A stretch of DNA of 64,000 nucleotides from Caprella mutica. Its lineage: Eukaryota; Arthropoda; Malacostraca; Amphipoda; Caprellidae. A program made the position numbers and the translations under genes. The DNA lies in assembly GCA_947561585.1 (NCBI GenBank), contig CANNZV010000935.1:1-64000 (forward strand), written 5' to 3'. The notes below the pieces were generated by a model, which was given only the letters and a program-made list of their open reading frames with translations, was not told the DNA's origin and made no database searches. This document shows positions 33,001 to 39,394 of this stretch, in pieces. Position 1 is the stretch's first letter; every line of letters begins with the position of its first letter.

Positions 33001-33140
33001 TCACCTCTTCTAAGAATGTTGTTAAGGAGACAGGGGGACATGACGGCACATGCGACCACTACACTCACTACTACGACCAGGCCAATGCCTCCTAGAACCA
33101 GGGCGATACGACCCCCCTCACCCAGCGTGGTGGACACCAT
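11961..33140 (-). CDS. Synaptotagmin-like protein, complete 12-exon gene (531 aa)
   Basis: Synaptotagmins are membrane-anchored double-C2 proteins that act in vesicle trafficking and exocytosis. I joined 12 exons by GT-AG sites and phase: 33140-33005, 31697-31601, 21239-21044, 17935-17829, 16726-16654, 15657-15530, 14776-14698, 14333-14142, 13536-13416, 13015-12888, 12627-12423, 12094-11961. They total 1596 bases with no internal stop. Order: short lumenal N-terminus, membrane helix about residues 12-34, Cys and basic stop-transfer, Pro/Ser-rich linker to about 170, C2A about 172-305, C2B about 337-528. The family end is clear: VGKVVLGS, then MQSPRTQHTLWHSLR. Loop-1 regions (ISHPYLPPTVAPPVYVRV and AAADDITEFFPYVRV) lack the usual SDPY Asp, so calcium binding is doubtful. 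Syt12 is a candidate subtype but I cannot assign it. UTRs are not mapped. Confidence 0.9.
12423..12627 (-). CDS. Synaptotagmin exon 11 (C2B middle, NGTA repeat)
   Basis: Acceptor CCCTGTAG, donor AAAG|GTAAGT. It encodes VEFSSVVICVCSRKPQDLPQ, eight NGTA units, then VLPNPFHGSDDK. Only this acceptor (rather than the closer TTCAG or TGCAG) keeps phase with exon 10 and restores the C2B strand VVICV; the exit phase then matches exon 12. The repeat falls where calcium-binding loop 3 normally lies. Confidence 0.85.
12461..12556 (-). repeat. 12-bp coding minisatellite, 8 units (NGTA)8
   Basis: Eight 12-bp units (AATGGTACAGCA/T on the minus strand) inside exon 11, residues 444-475. The third-base variation (GCA/GCT, ACA) keeps the protein repeat perfect apart from one synonymous change. 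NGT is formally an N-glycosylation sequon, but C2B is cytosolic, so modification is not expected. Confidence 0.95.
12765..12862. mobile_element. Family B MITE, partial copy in intron 10
   Basis: Right arm only: AGTCTAAAATAATTGTTTTC, TTCACTATACGGGGT, then CATTCACTATAGAGGAGTCC. Full family copies lie at 13828, 14365, 40332 and 43937. Confidence 0.75.
12888..13015 (-). CDS. Synaptotagmin exon 10 (C2B strands after loop 1)
   Basis: Acceptor CTCTGTTTCAG, donor CAG|GTATGG. It encodes PYVRVLLLHKGRLVKKKKTG then NNSASPHWNQTLIFSLQPMQ. The polybasic KKKK stretch and the N-P-WN-T-F pattern are typical of synaptotagmin C2B. Lengths and phases fit exons 9 and 11. Confidence 0.9.
13416..13536 (-). CDS. Synaptotagmin exon 9 (start of C2B)
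   Basis: Acceptor CTCCTCACAG, donor TTCT|GTGAGA. It encodes DLGSVLISCSYLPTAQRLSV then CVIKAAELKYSAAADDITEF, the classic G-L-SL-Y-PTA-RL-V-KA start of a C2B. The loop-1 Asp is replaced by Phe in the F-F-P-Y-V junction with exon 10. Confidence 0.9.
13731..13827. mobile_element. Family A MITE, left half only
   Basis: AAGTAAGTTACGAATTATCG, CTTCGGTCATATAAGAAATA and centre GGTATCCATGATACCTGCAG are present. The copy then stops exactly where a family B element begins. No right arm is seen after 14034, so the other half is lost. Confidence 0.75.
13828..14034. mobile_element. Family B MITE, copy 2 (intron 8)
   Basis: Palindrome of about 205 bp. Inner arms TAGTCTGCCGTAATGGCCAT and TGGCCATTACATGGCAGAC; outer arms include ACTGAAGTAGCATCTATAAT and TTCACTATAGAGGCTACTTC. 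It ends GGAGTTCTACTGCAG. Confidence 0.85.
14142..14333 (-). CDS. Synaptotagmin exon 8 (end of C2A and linker)
   Basis: Acceptor TTTGCAG, donor CTCAG|GTAAAA; 64 codons, phase 0 at both ends. It encodes DLVVRLVLESQDRW, LGESTVSLRML, an acidic stretch EAKEEPVEEEQ and SFGSPLTYCLSPPTQ. V-L-V and LGE are C2A hallmarks. The loop-3 Asp-x-Asp pattern is replaced by ESQDRW. Confidence 0.9.
14365..14572. mobile_element. Family B MITE, copy 3 (intron 7)
   Basis: CCTCTATAGTGAATGTAAAG and CATTCACTATAGAGGAGTTC outer arms; inner arms AGTCTGCCAAAAATGG and GGCCATTTCTGGCAGACT. Confidence 0.85.
14698..14776 (-). CDS. Synaptotagmin exon 7 (C2A)
   Basis: Acceptor CCACTTTCAG, donor CCAAAG|GTAGGA. It encodes TRTIRHSFDPAFNETFVTDI then GKIDPK. 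The T-R-H-DPAFNETF block is the canonical synaptotagmin C2A K-NP-FNETF motif. Phase 2 in, phase 0 out. Confidence 0.92.
15093..15429. mobile_element. Family E foldback split by a family C MITE
   Basis: The outer arms CTAAGCAAGAAGGACTA and TAGTCCTGGGATATTAAGGG plus ATATCCTTCTTACCTGG belong to family E. A 264-bp family C element interrupts it at 15113-15376. Lies in intron 6. Confidence 0.85.
15113..15376. mobile_element. Family C MITE, copy 1 (GGGTCGTACACACG ends)
   Basis: Ends GGGTCGTACACACGCAAGG and CCTTGCGTGTGTACGGCCC. Inner arms TTAAGTCTTTCCACCAGACT and CTTAGCAAAAAGTCTGGGGG; centre GGTATCCATGATACCTGCAG. The second copy is at 47180-47443 in the CACYBP gene. Confidence 0.9.
15530..15657 (-). 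CDS. Synaptotagmin exon 6 (C2A loop 1)
   Basis: Acceptor TTTTCCTCCAG, donor GTTCAG|GTTTCT. It encodes EARGISHPYLPPTVAPPVYV then RVMIWKEKRSMRRIKTTHLN. EARGI and YVRV-KEKR-RR-KT match the C2A fold. The normal M-D-GG-SDPY loop-1 acids are absent and replaced by prolines. Confidence 0.9.
15700..16650. other. Intron 5, no element recognised
   Basis: AT-rich intron without tandem arrays. Inverted words near 16380-16510 (AATTTATTATTTGGTAGATA and TATCTACCATTAATAATTT) suggest a small foldback of about 150 bp. No coding exon is seen. Confidence 0.5.
16654..16726 (-). CDS. Synaptotagmin exon 5 (C2A first strands)
   Basis: Acceptor TTTTCCCACAG, donor GTCGCG|GTGAGG. It encodes ATFAESSKGEERTGVAGKLF then IRVA, joining GQLSIAIR of exon 4 to EARGI of exon 6. 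It is the least conserved exon, but its phase and splice sites agree. Confidence 0.85.
17017..17177. mobile_element. Family F MITE, copy 2
   Basis: GTTTGTGACAATATGCTTTG and AAAGCATATTGTCACTATAG ends. Same interior as copy 1 but in reverse orientation (TATACCGCTGGTGTAGAACC). It directly abuts copy 3. Confidence 0.85.
17178..17738. mobile_element. Family F MITE, copy 3, carrying a nested insertion
   Basis: Starts TAGGGTTGTGACAACATGC and ends GCATATTGTCACAATCCTA. Its interior is interrupted after AATACTCTT by a GC-richer palindrome and resumes at GTAATTCACTCCGTCTG. In copy 2 the corresponding stretch is continuous (ACTCTTTAATTCTCTCC). Confidence 0.85.
17300..17668. mobile_element. GC-rich palindromic MITE nested in family F
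   Basis: Arms TTCGAGGCAGCGGTTAAGCC and GCTTAACCGCTGCCTCGAAC; inner arms GGGCACTTGCTCCTATTTGC and GCAAATAGGAGCAAGTGCCC. About 370 bp and clearly richer in GC than its surroundings. Boundaries are inferred from the interrupted host element. Confidence 0.85.
17829..17935 (-). CDS. Synaptotagmin exon 4 (linker to C2A start)
   Basis: Acceptor CCTTTTCCAG, donor CATCAG|GTAAGG. It encodes NSLCDSTGYGSLVTSPTVDC then HASGQLSIAIR; G-Q-L-S-I begins C2A. The region just upstream of its 3' splice site is a 13-bp array containing TACTAAC. Confidence 0.88.
17949..18265 (-). repeat. 13-bp intronic array carrying TACTAAC branch-point motif
   Basis: About 24 units. On the gene strand the unit is GTAGTTACTAACC (about 17 copies) or GTAGTTACTTACC (about 7), with a T/A order that repeats as a longer block. 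The array ends next to exon 4. The nearest TACTAAC branch adenine (17955) is 19 nt from the acceptor AG, with GTTTCCTTTTCC between. Confidence 0.95.
18266..18954. other. Intron 3 spacer
   Basis: Mixed-composition sequence with no recognised gene or element. A slightly GC-richer stretch near 18420-18600 shows no splice-bounded ORF. Confidence 0.5.
18955..19442. repeat. 33-bp array with CA run and TATAAATA palindrome
   Basis: About 15 units of 31-33 bp: (AC)n, ATGTGTATAAATATACAGGT, ACG. TGTATAAATATACA is nearly palindromic. Because the common unit is 33 bp, every frame free of stops stays open; frames of 108-180 codons on both strands are artefacts. Confidence 0.96.
19443..20321. other. Intron 3 spacer
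   Basis: No exon recognised. Inverted words GTGCGTGTTTTTCATGCG and GTGCGTTGAAAGACGCATG near 19510-19580 suggest a small foldback. Confidence 0.45.
20322..20439 (+). repeat. Family L repeat, copy 1, with two CGCCAYCTAGCGG motifs
   Basis: 118 bp nearly identical to 36746-36863. Motif 1 CGCCATCTAGCGG at 20331-20343; motif 2 CGCCACCTAGCGG at 20416-20428, same orientation, 85 bp apart. Between them is GTGCGTGCGTTTGTCACGTT. The motif resembles CTCF binding sites. Confidence 0.85.
20763..20922. mobile_element. Family A MITE, copy 4
   Basis: GGGTAAGTTACGAATTATTG and CGATAATTCGTAACTTACCC ends; inner arms CACATCTTCGGTCATAAAAG and CTTTTATGATCGAAGATG. Confidence 0.9.
21044..21239 (-). CDS. Synaptotagmin exon 3 (Ser/Pro-rich linker)
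   Basis: Acceptor TTCTTTTTCAG, donor GGACGG|GTGAGG. It encodes PSDPFLHSNHTQDHNSANNS, PRPSSPNTPGGGKVDAALLG and MSEYSLSPLQSGR. Low-complexity Ser, Pro, Asn and Gly content suits the variable linker. It is markedly GC-richer than the flanking introns, which supports coding. Confidence 0.88.
21382..21527. mobile_element. Family A MITE, copy 5
   Basis: GGGTTAGTTACAAATTATCG and TGACCGATAATTAATAACTT ends, more diverged than copy 4. Lies in intron 2. Confidence 0.8.
22089..22262. repeat. ~40-bp minisatellite, about 4 copies
   Basis: Unit contains CCTCTTTTGCACCATAACCA followed by TGTAACATGTGTATACAATA. Small open frames across it are repeat artefacts. Confidence 0.9.
22263..23644. other. Intron 2 spacer
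   Basis: AT-rich, no exon or element ends recognised. Short minus-strand frames at 23215-23433 are hydrophobic AT artefacts. Confidence 0.5.
23645..23966. repeat. 59-bp minisatellite, about 5.4 copies
   Basis: Unit holds two related halves, GTAACGACTGATGTAACTTG and GTAACGACTGAAGTGAAATT, so a 59-bp dimer has been amplified. Minus-strand open frames across it (62-175 codons) are artefacts. Confidence 0.95.
24044..26963. repeat. 23-bp minisatellite, 2.9 kb, about 127 copies
   Basis: Unit core CCCCTAGTTATACCTTCTAA followed by TCA. Variants (CTTC, CCTC, CCTG; ATTA for ATCA) recur in the same order in blocks of several hundred bases, indicating repeated large duplications. It lies in synaptotagmin intron 2. 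On the gene strand each unit reads AGAAGGTATAACTAGGGG, which contains a 5' splice-site-like AAG|GTATAA. Confidence 0.98.
26996..27320. repeat. 12-bp array (TACTCATTACTC), about 27 copies
   Basis: Unit TCATTACTCTAC/TCATTACTCTGC. On the minus strand this gives an uninterrupted MSRV repeat frame of 109 codons, a consequence of the 12-bp period rather than a gene. Confidence 0.96.
27730..27798. mobile_element. Family A MITE, right half
   Basis: CATGATCGAAGATGTGTAAC, TGTCCAATAATTCGTAACTA and ACCCTA. No clear left arm within 200 bp upstream. Confidence 0.65.
28110..28270. repeat. Foldback built on CTAGATACA / ACTAGATA words
   Basis: Repeated and inverted words: AAAGAACTAGATACACTATA, AACTAGATACAATATCTAGT, GACTATCTAGTGTATCTAAT. 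It could fold into a long hairpin; MITE family unknown. Confidence 0.6.
28418..28790. repeat. 20-bp minisatellite, about 18 copies
   Basis: Unit TAGTAAGTAATACCTACACC. Minor variants (GTGAG, CTGCATT, CTCCACC) recur with a period of several units, indicating block duplication. Confidence 0.97.
28800..31600. other. Distal part of intron 2
   Basis: Mostly unique AT-rich sequence. It contains one family N repeat at 29136-29230 and a GCGGGC-containing stretch (AAAATGGCGGGCAGTTCATG near 28903). I see no credible exon. Confidence 0.5.
29136..29230 (+). repeat. Family N dispersed repeat, copy 1
   Basis: GGTTTAACGTCTGCTTCAGA then GGACTGGAAGAAGCAGTCAG. It closely matches 50873-50965 (GTTTAACGTTTGCTTCAGAA, GAACTGGAAGAAGCAGTCAG). 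Possibly a SINE or part of a larger element; no ends defined. Confidence 0.7.
31601..31697 (-). CDS. Synaptotagmin exon 2 (basic juxtamembrane region)
   Basis: Acceptor CTTTTTCAG, donor AAAAG|GTGAGG. It encodes EEDRRRQRRQEKRPLVNPPP then PTLQLSTPNGK. Arg/Lys-rich sequence right after the membrane helix is usual for synaptotagmins. A nearer GT at 31656 would break the phase into exon 3, so the longer form is preferred. Confidence 0.85.
31885..31901 (+). repeat. 17-base C homopolymer beside an A run
   Basis: C17 followed by TCAC and A9 in intron 1. Such a G/C run in an AT-rich genome is prone to length error and slippage. Confidence 0.9.
32634..32825. mobile_element. Family A MITE, copy 7 (intron 1)
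   Basis: GGGTAAGTTACGCATCATCA and CGATAATTCGTAACTTACCC ends; centre GGTATCTATGATACCTGGAG and its inverse. Confidence 0.88.
33005..33140 (-). CDS. Synaptotagmin exon 1 (start and membrane anchor)
   Basis: ATG at 33140-33138 in context CTCACCATGG; donor AGAAGAG|GTGAGG. It encodes MVSTTLGEGG, then a single hydrophobic helix (IALVLGGIGLVVVVSVVVA), then CAVMSPCLLNNILRR. Cysteines at the cytosolic end could be palmitoylated, as in other synaptotagmins. No upstream in-frame exon was found. Confidence 0.88.
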
Positions 33141-33336
33141 GGTGAGCAGTCTATTGAGGCATCACTTTATCACTCTGTTCTTAAGTTAATTCACTTTGTT
33201 CTTAACTTACTTTTCACTTTAGCACTGTACTTGTTTAAAAATTCTTTGTATTTAGAGGTAATATTTTCTGTGAAAGAAATGTTAAAAAAGATATGAATTA
33301 TAGTAAACATAAGAAGTGCACTACAATTCATATACA

Positions 33337-33442
33337 AAATGCACTAAAATTAATAAGAAATGCACTAAAATTAATAAGAAATGCACTAAAATTACTAACA
33401 AATGCACTAAAATTACTAACAAATGCACTGAAACTAATAACA
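33337..33442. repeat. 21-bp repeat just upstream of the synaptotagmin ATG
   Basis: About five units around ATGCACTAAAATTAATAAGA / ATGCACTAAAATTACTAACA, 200-300 bp 5' of the start codon, so in the likely promoter or 5' UTR. Confidence 0.85.
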
Positions 33443-33639
33443 TTAGTAATATTTGATTAAGCTGCAATAAAGCGCTTACAAAAGTAAATAGGCAATTGTC
33501 AATTTATTCTTCGAACTAATGAAACAAATAAAACAGAAATGGACTGTAAATAAATACTAATATTTGTTGAAGAGTTTCCTTTGGATTGGACAAAATAATC
33601 GGATTACATTACCACGAATAAAATATTATGAGTTCTATT

Positions 33640-33735
33640 CAGCACTTGGTGCTGAATAGCAGTAATAGTGCTACTGTTGTATCAGCACTCGGTGCTGATA
33701 GTAGTAATAGTGCTACTGTTATATCAGTAGCAAAT
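33640..33735. repeat. Tandem pair of ~43-bp hairpin units
   Basis: Two direct copies of a unit with CAGCACTTGGTGCTG (palindromic) and AGTAATAGTGCTACTGTT. Each can form its own hairpin. Confidence 0.85.
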
Positions 33736-33829
33736 AATAGTTCATTTGTTAAATTTTTTTCAAATCTTTTCTATCGATCTAGATGTACATCAGAGTAATT
33801 CTAATGCACCCAAGTGTTTGGAGTTAACC

Positions 33830-34110
33830 CTGTGGCATTCGTTGTCTTCAAAGCGAGACACTAAAGTGCATCAAACTAAAGTTTGGATGCACTTCGGTGT
33901 TTCAAGAGCTTCAAAGTGCATCAGTTCGATGCACTTTAGTGTCTCAAATTATCCTTTGTTAAAATGATGAAAATAATTTCCCCTTCATTTTAACAGACTT
34001 ATAGCCGAGACACCTAAGTGCATCGAACTGGTGCACTTTGAAGCTTTGATGCACTAAAGTGCCTCACTTTGGAACCAAAGCCATAGGGTGAACTGGACAC
34101 ACCTGAGTGC
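33830..34110. repeat. Cluster of inverted GTGCATC / GATGCAC repeats
   Basis: GAGACACTAAAGTGCATCAA, GATGCACTTTAGTGTCTCAA, GAGACACCTAAGTGCATCGA and TTGATGCACTAAAGTGCCTC alternate in orientation. Probably one or two degraded foldback elements; a 73-codon plus frame here is incidental. Confidence 0.7.
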
Positions 34111-34653
34111 ATCAGTTGGAGTTGTTTATTTTTATCAGTGCATTTGACAAGTAACGGAGATGTGTGTATCGTTTTCAGATGTGAATATCATTAAAATGCT
34201 TCAGCCGGCGAATAACAAACCGTCAAATAGAAGCCCTCTGACAAGAGCAAAACATATTTGTCAAACATGTTTGTCAAGGGAAACTGGATAGCTGAATTGG
34301 CAAACACTTTCTACCTCAAAGGGGAATATTATTTTACTATTTAAAGGACAAGGTTATATACTTATTATGCATACACCATCAAAGACTGGCAACTGTAATT
34401 GCCTCTAAGAATTATGTGTGCGTGGTAATTAATCAAAGAAATACTGAGCAAAGGAAATTAAAACAGAGAGACTGAAAATAATTATAGATTATTAACATTA
34501 TAATACCAAGGAGTCAATTTGATAGTTTTTTATTTTCAAAAATTTGTGTCAGCCTATAAAATTTATGAGATACAAATTTTTGAAAATAAACGAGTAACCA
34601 GTTCGACTGGTTTCAGCACTGGAACTAGAAAAACATAAATTTAAAAAACATAT

Positions 34654-34884
34654 TTTTTCAAGGAACGGAAACTGGTTGTTTTTGTTTCTATATTCATTTT
34701 ATTTATAACAAAATTTACACAGTGAAATAAAGCTAACAAGTTAATATGCAGATTAACTTGAAAATGTCTCCAGTAGAAAGACGAAACGTCGTTAGCTTTA
34801 TTTCATTGTGTGAACTTTATTCAAGAATTGTTATAAATAAAATGAATATAGAAACCAAAACAAGTTTCCGTTCTTTGGAAAAAA
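34654..34884. mobile_element. ~230-bp palindromic MITE
   Basis: Arms TTTCAAGGAACGGAAACTGG and AAGTTTCCGTTCTTTGGAAA; long inner arms TATTCATTTTATTTATAACA and GTTATAAATAAAATGAATAT; near-centre AAAGCTAAC / GTTAGCTTT. Confidence 0.85.
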
Positions 34885-35272
34885 GTGCTTTATAATGTGA
34901 AAAAATACACGCTGATTTGTTATTCCTAACAACAAAGTAAAACCAGTCAATTAATTGCTTGTGCGACTGCAATGAATTGCAAATATTTACATTTTTCAGT
35001 TTTTTCTCAACCAAAGCAAACGAAGGTTTAATTTTCCGAAGCCGCCGCTAGCGTGACCTAGAAATTGGAATGATGTCACACACGAACAGTGAAATGATGT
35101 CATGAACAGTGCCTGGTAAGAACTGTAACGAATTGCCTTCTAAACAGACACAGGCAAAGTAATTAGGTAGTGCTTCAGGTTAGCTATTCATATTAACACG
35201 CATTTTACACTCTATTTAACGGTACTAGAGACAGAAAAAGTATAGAGAATGATTGAATATATTATCATTATT

Positions 35273-35399
35273 GAGTAAGTACGAATTATTGGACAGTTCC
35301 ACAGTTTAGTTATAATAAGAAAATAGTAATTTAACATTTTACCTCCTTTTTCATATATTACTGAAGATGTTGAACTGTCCAATAATACGTAACTTACCC
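35273..35399. mobile_element. Family A MITE, copy 8
   Basis: GAGTAAGTACGAATTATTGG and CCAATAATACGTAACTTACC ends with GGACAGTTCC / GAACTGTCC inner arms. Short version lacking the GGTATCC centre. Confidence 0.85.
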
Positions 35400-36032
35400 T
35401 ATTTGGATACTAGAAACAATATCCCAATTTTGACAATTAAGTGTTATTTGTGATAAGTTGAAATTATGTTAAAATTAACATTTAAATAAGTTGAATTCAA
35501 CTGATTTTAGATATGCACTACGATAGATATTTACATTTAGAGCATAAAAATGAAAAAAAACTAATAACGTTATTTTAACGCAAGATAATCTAAATATTAA
35601 TAGTCCGCATATTAATATTCTTTACTTCGAAACCCTATCTCTGTATTAACTTTATAAATAAATAGAAAAATAATGTTTCTATATTTTTAAATATTACACA
35701 TGTAACGCTTTATAATTTTATATTACCTGTAGTCATAAGAAACTGTTCTATTTTAAATTAAAAGAGAGTTAATTACAAATGTATTCTCTGTCTATTTGTG
35801 CCCTGCTAACATCATTCATTAATATCTTCCATTAACAGACGAAGAGCTTTCATATTTATTAATTTCATTAAGTGAAGTAAATGATTTAATGAATTTCACT
35901 TTCTCTAAAGATTATAAAATGAAAATGAATTCAATTAAGAAGAAACCCCTTTTATTCGTAGGCAAACTGAAACAGGAAAGTACGGATTAATTTGATTACT
36001 GCTTTTAGCTACAGACTCAGAATTTCAACTTT

Positions 36033-36535
36033 GTACACAGAGAGAAAAAGTACAACCCATGTGTTCATATCTAATGGGTCACCAGTTTATTCTTTGAATC
36101 AATTTATTACGTGAGTTGGTCGGACTTTATTCATGTTTTCACGTGTGTTAAAACAACTATGACATGGTGTGTCATCAAACATTAGTTAATTCAATTCATT
36201 TTATGGATTGAATCAACTTACTATGAGAGTTAAAAGTTACTTTTTTGAGAATTTTAAAGTATGTTGAAACAACTTTGACAGAGTGTATTGTAGTAACTCA
36301 CAAAGACTGTTAATACAATGTATCTGGTGCATAGATTAACTTACTATGAGAGTTGGCGCAACTTTTTTTAAGTTTAGGAGTGAGTCAAAACGACTTTTGT
36401 TTTAACCAACGTCGATTTAACTACTTTTAAGTAGTACCTGAAACTCACCACGTAGGTAGGCGCAAAAATAACCCATTCATATGAGTCAAAACAAATCAAA
36501 TTTGATTCAACTAACCCTTTCTCTGTGTGTATCTT
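36033..36535. mobile_element. ~500-bp element with TACACAGAGAG ends and internal repeats
   Basis: Left end GTACACAGAGAGAAAAAGTA and right end CCCTTTCTCTGTGTGTATC are loosely inverted. Inside, CTTACTATGAGAGTT occurs twice with related GAGTTGG-ACTTT blocks. Looks like a non-autonomous TIR element with subterminal repeats; no ORF. Confidence 0.5.
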
Positions 36536-36745
36536 TTTGTGTATCTTATTGTAGTATAATATCTTCTACCAAACCATGTGATAATAATTATCATTGAAAG
36601 GATATACTATCGAAAATTTGTCATCATAATCATGAAAATGTCCTCTGCGATGAACTGGTGGGATAAAATGTCATTAAACTTATTGAGGAACATTAATAAT
36701 AGAGTATTAATAAACTATATGATTTGTAAAAGCCTTAATTTAATT

Positions 36746-36863
36746 GTATAATTACGCCATCTAGCGGTGAAAACGTCAATCTCCGAGCGTGCGTTTGTCA
36801 CGTTTGTGTTCATAATATTAGTCACCAAATCTGTAGCAACGCCATCTAGCGGTACAACTGACT
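36746..36863 (+). repeat. Family L repeat, copy 2, with two CGCCATCTAGCGG motifs
   Basis: Motifs at 36755-36767 and 36840-36852, again 85 bp apart and in the same orientation. Differs from copy 1 (20322-20439) at only a few positions. Confidence 0.85.
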
Positions 36864-37199
36864 ATTTACACGAATAAAACTTAAGATGTGGTTTTAAATA
36901 TTGAATGGATTTGAAGATTTTAAAATAACGCCTTTTTATCAATAATTTTATTTGCAAGTGAAAGTAATTAGTCAGAAGATGGAACAGATTAATTATTTGT
37001 CAGTAAAATATTAATAAACTTATTCAGAAACATATTAAATACATGGTAGATAAATAATTATCAACCCATTTTATTCTATTCACAAAGTCTAGTTTCAACA
37101 GAGAGGATCTACTCCAGTAACCACAAACACACACCATATATCATTGCAATTAAACTAATGGAGAGGGAATTGTTTTGAATCTAACACTCATACACTTTT

Positions 37200-37400
37200 A
37201 CTCTCTTACTCTTTCTTACTCTTCATCGATACTTCTTCTATCTGTTCCTCTTTCTTACTCTTACTCTTCATCTACACTTCTATCTGTTCCTCTTTCTTAC
37301 TCTTCATCTACACTTCTATCTGTTCCTCTTTCTTACTCTTCATCTACACTTCTTCTATCTGTTCCTCTTCCTCTCACTTTATATTACTCTTACTCTTCCT
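37200..37400 (+). repeat. CT-rich minisatellite, ~36-bp unit
   Basis: CTTTCTTACTCTTCATCTAC and ACTTCTATCTGTTCCTCT repeat about four times, and pyrimidine-rich sequence continues to about 37560. The 189-codon plus frame across it is Ser/Leu/Tyr low complexity, not a recognised protein. Confidence 0.85.
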
Positions 37401-37599
37401 CTCACATATTCTATCTGTTCTTCACTTTTACTCCATCTAACTCTCGCCTCCTCCCTCTTACTCTTTTTTTTCTATCCCTTCTTCTCTTTCTTCCTCTCTT
37501 ACCCTTTCTCTCTCCTACTCTCTTCCGCTCTTTTCTGACCTATTTTCTTACTTTCTTTCCACCACAGACCTTGAGTTCAATTCCACAGAATTCAAATCA

Positions 37600-38826
37600 T
37601 TGCGGCCGAGTAACTCGAACAATTCGAATGAACAGACTGCAATTGCTGTGCAAATTACAGCTGCGCAGTTTCGAAATCGCTGCGCAGTTTCGAGCTATAC
37701 AACAAATTCGAATATTCAGTTATTCATATTGCAATACTGTTTAATAAATGAATATTGCATATATGAACTCACAGTAAAATGGTAGTTAAAAGATCCCTCA
37801 TATTTACATCGGATAAAAAGGGTCACCTAATTAATTATTTGTTTTATGATATCTATAAATAGCACATCTCCCTTCCATATCTTCTATATTGCTCTATAAA
37901 AGCATCCTTTGTTTAGTAATTGTGACACTGGAACTTTTGCAGCTATTTTTACCTACCATATTGTGACAGAAAGTAAATAGTTAATTTTGAATGCTAAATA
38001 TTCACTGAAATCATTTCACTTGTTACAATTAAACCTTATAATCATTATCACTAACATAATAATTTTAATAAGTGTACAGGTTTTATTCCTTTAATTGAAA
38101 TATGGTAAGTGAGATTTAAATCCTTGAAGTTGTTCTTAATGGATGGATTTTTTTAACAAATTTAAATTTGATATCAAAATATTAATGATTATTAAAAACA
38201 CAAAGTTTAAAATAACGCAAAACTGAACAGAAACACATTAGTTACATTTCTATTTCAAAAAGTATAACAAGAACTTTAATAATTACTAAATCATTTTGCT
38301 AAGAAAATTTGATAGTTAACTGCTATTTAAATAACATTAAAGAGATAAGAGAGTCTGTATTATCTATACCGACATTGTTTATCTCGCTACACAATTAAAA
38401 GCGACAAAGTAATGGATAACTCTATCTTCTTTGTTTTGTTTATTGTAAAACTGTTATAATATACATATCCTAAATAGAAATGAACTTTGCAAAATAATTA
38501 GAAATATGTTAAGCATAAACAGTTCACTCTAAGAAAGTCTAAAGGCTAAGTGAATCTATAAAATAAAAATAAAATAAAAGATTAAATTCTACCTAAGTTA
38601 CATGTCTTAACATTTCCCTACATTGGTTGAAATAGTAATCTTTATATTTCTGTTTTAAAACATTGTATATTTTATTTAACCAAATGTTATAAATTTGCGG
38701 GAAAATTCTGACATTTAAAATGTCCTTGTACGAGAAATAGGCATTTATAAATGTCAAATGTTATTAAAAAAAAGATGGAAATTGAATAGTAAACTTATAG
38801 AATTGAAATGATATATACATAATATA
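37600..38826. other. AT-rich spacer
   Basis: Near 37600-37740, GAACAATTCGAAT, GCGCAGTTTCGAA and CAAATTCGAATATTC suggest a small palindromic repeat. The rest is plain AT-rich sequence without a gene. Confidence 0.5.
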
Positions 38827-39048
38827 GGCTAAGTTACGAATTATCGGTCACTTACACATCTTCGGTCAAAAACATTAAGAAAAAATATAATTTAATATTT
38901 TAACACGTTATTTTATTTTAATTGGTATCCATGATACCTGCAGGTATCATGGATACCAATTAAAATATCATGTTAAAATATTAAATTATATTTTTTCTTG
39001 TGTGTATGACCGAAGATGTGTAACTGTCCGATAATACATCCCTTACCC
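38827..39048. mobile_element. Family A MITE, copy 9 (longest, best preserved)
   Basis: About 222 bp, near-perfect palindrome: GGCTAAGTTACGAATTATCG, ACATCTTCGGTCA, TTTAATATTTTAACACGTTA, centre GGTATCCATGATACCTGCAG, then the inverse arms ending CCCTTACCC. Best reference copy for the family. Confidence 0.92.
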
Positions 39049-39394
39049 TATACCTGTATATCCCAAAGATGACCTCTCTAGCCTCACTTCTTCTCTCCAT
39101 TTCCACTTATTAACTTTATTAGCAATTATTTAATCTGCACAGCTGGTGACTGATGGTACTCTCTGTACTAAGCAAATACTGACAGCTGTTCTCTTGGAAA
39201 TGCCGTTAATTGCCACAGAATTAATTCACAGTTACTTTAAATATAAAAAAAACACTTGAAAGTATCTTCATAAGGAATAGATATTAATTTAGAAGCTAAT
39301 AGTAAACTACGTTAATTAATGATATTGAATTTGCTTCTGATAATTATTACCTCCGCAGATTGCTGAGGGTTATATTTTAGGCAGTACAGTGTCA

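Noticed and set aside
37175..37744. 189-codon plus ORF
   Set aside because: Ser/Leu/Tyr low complexity from a CT-rich minisatellite, without family signal.
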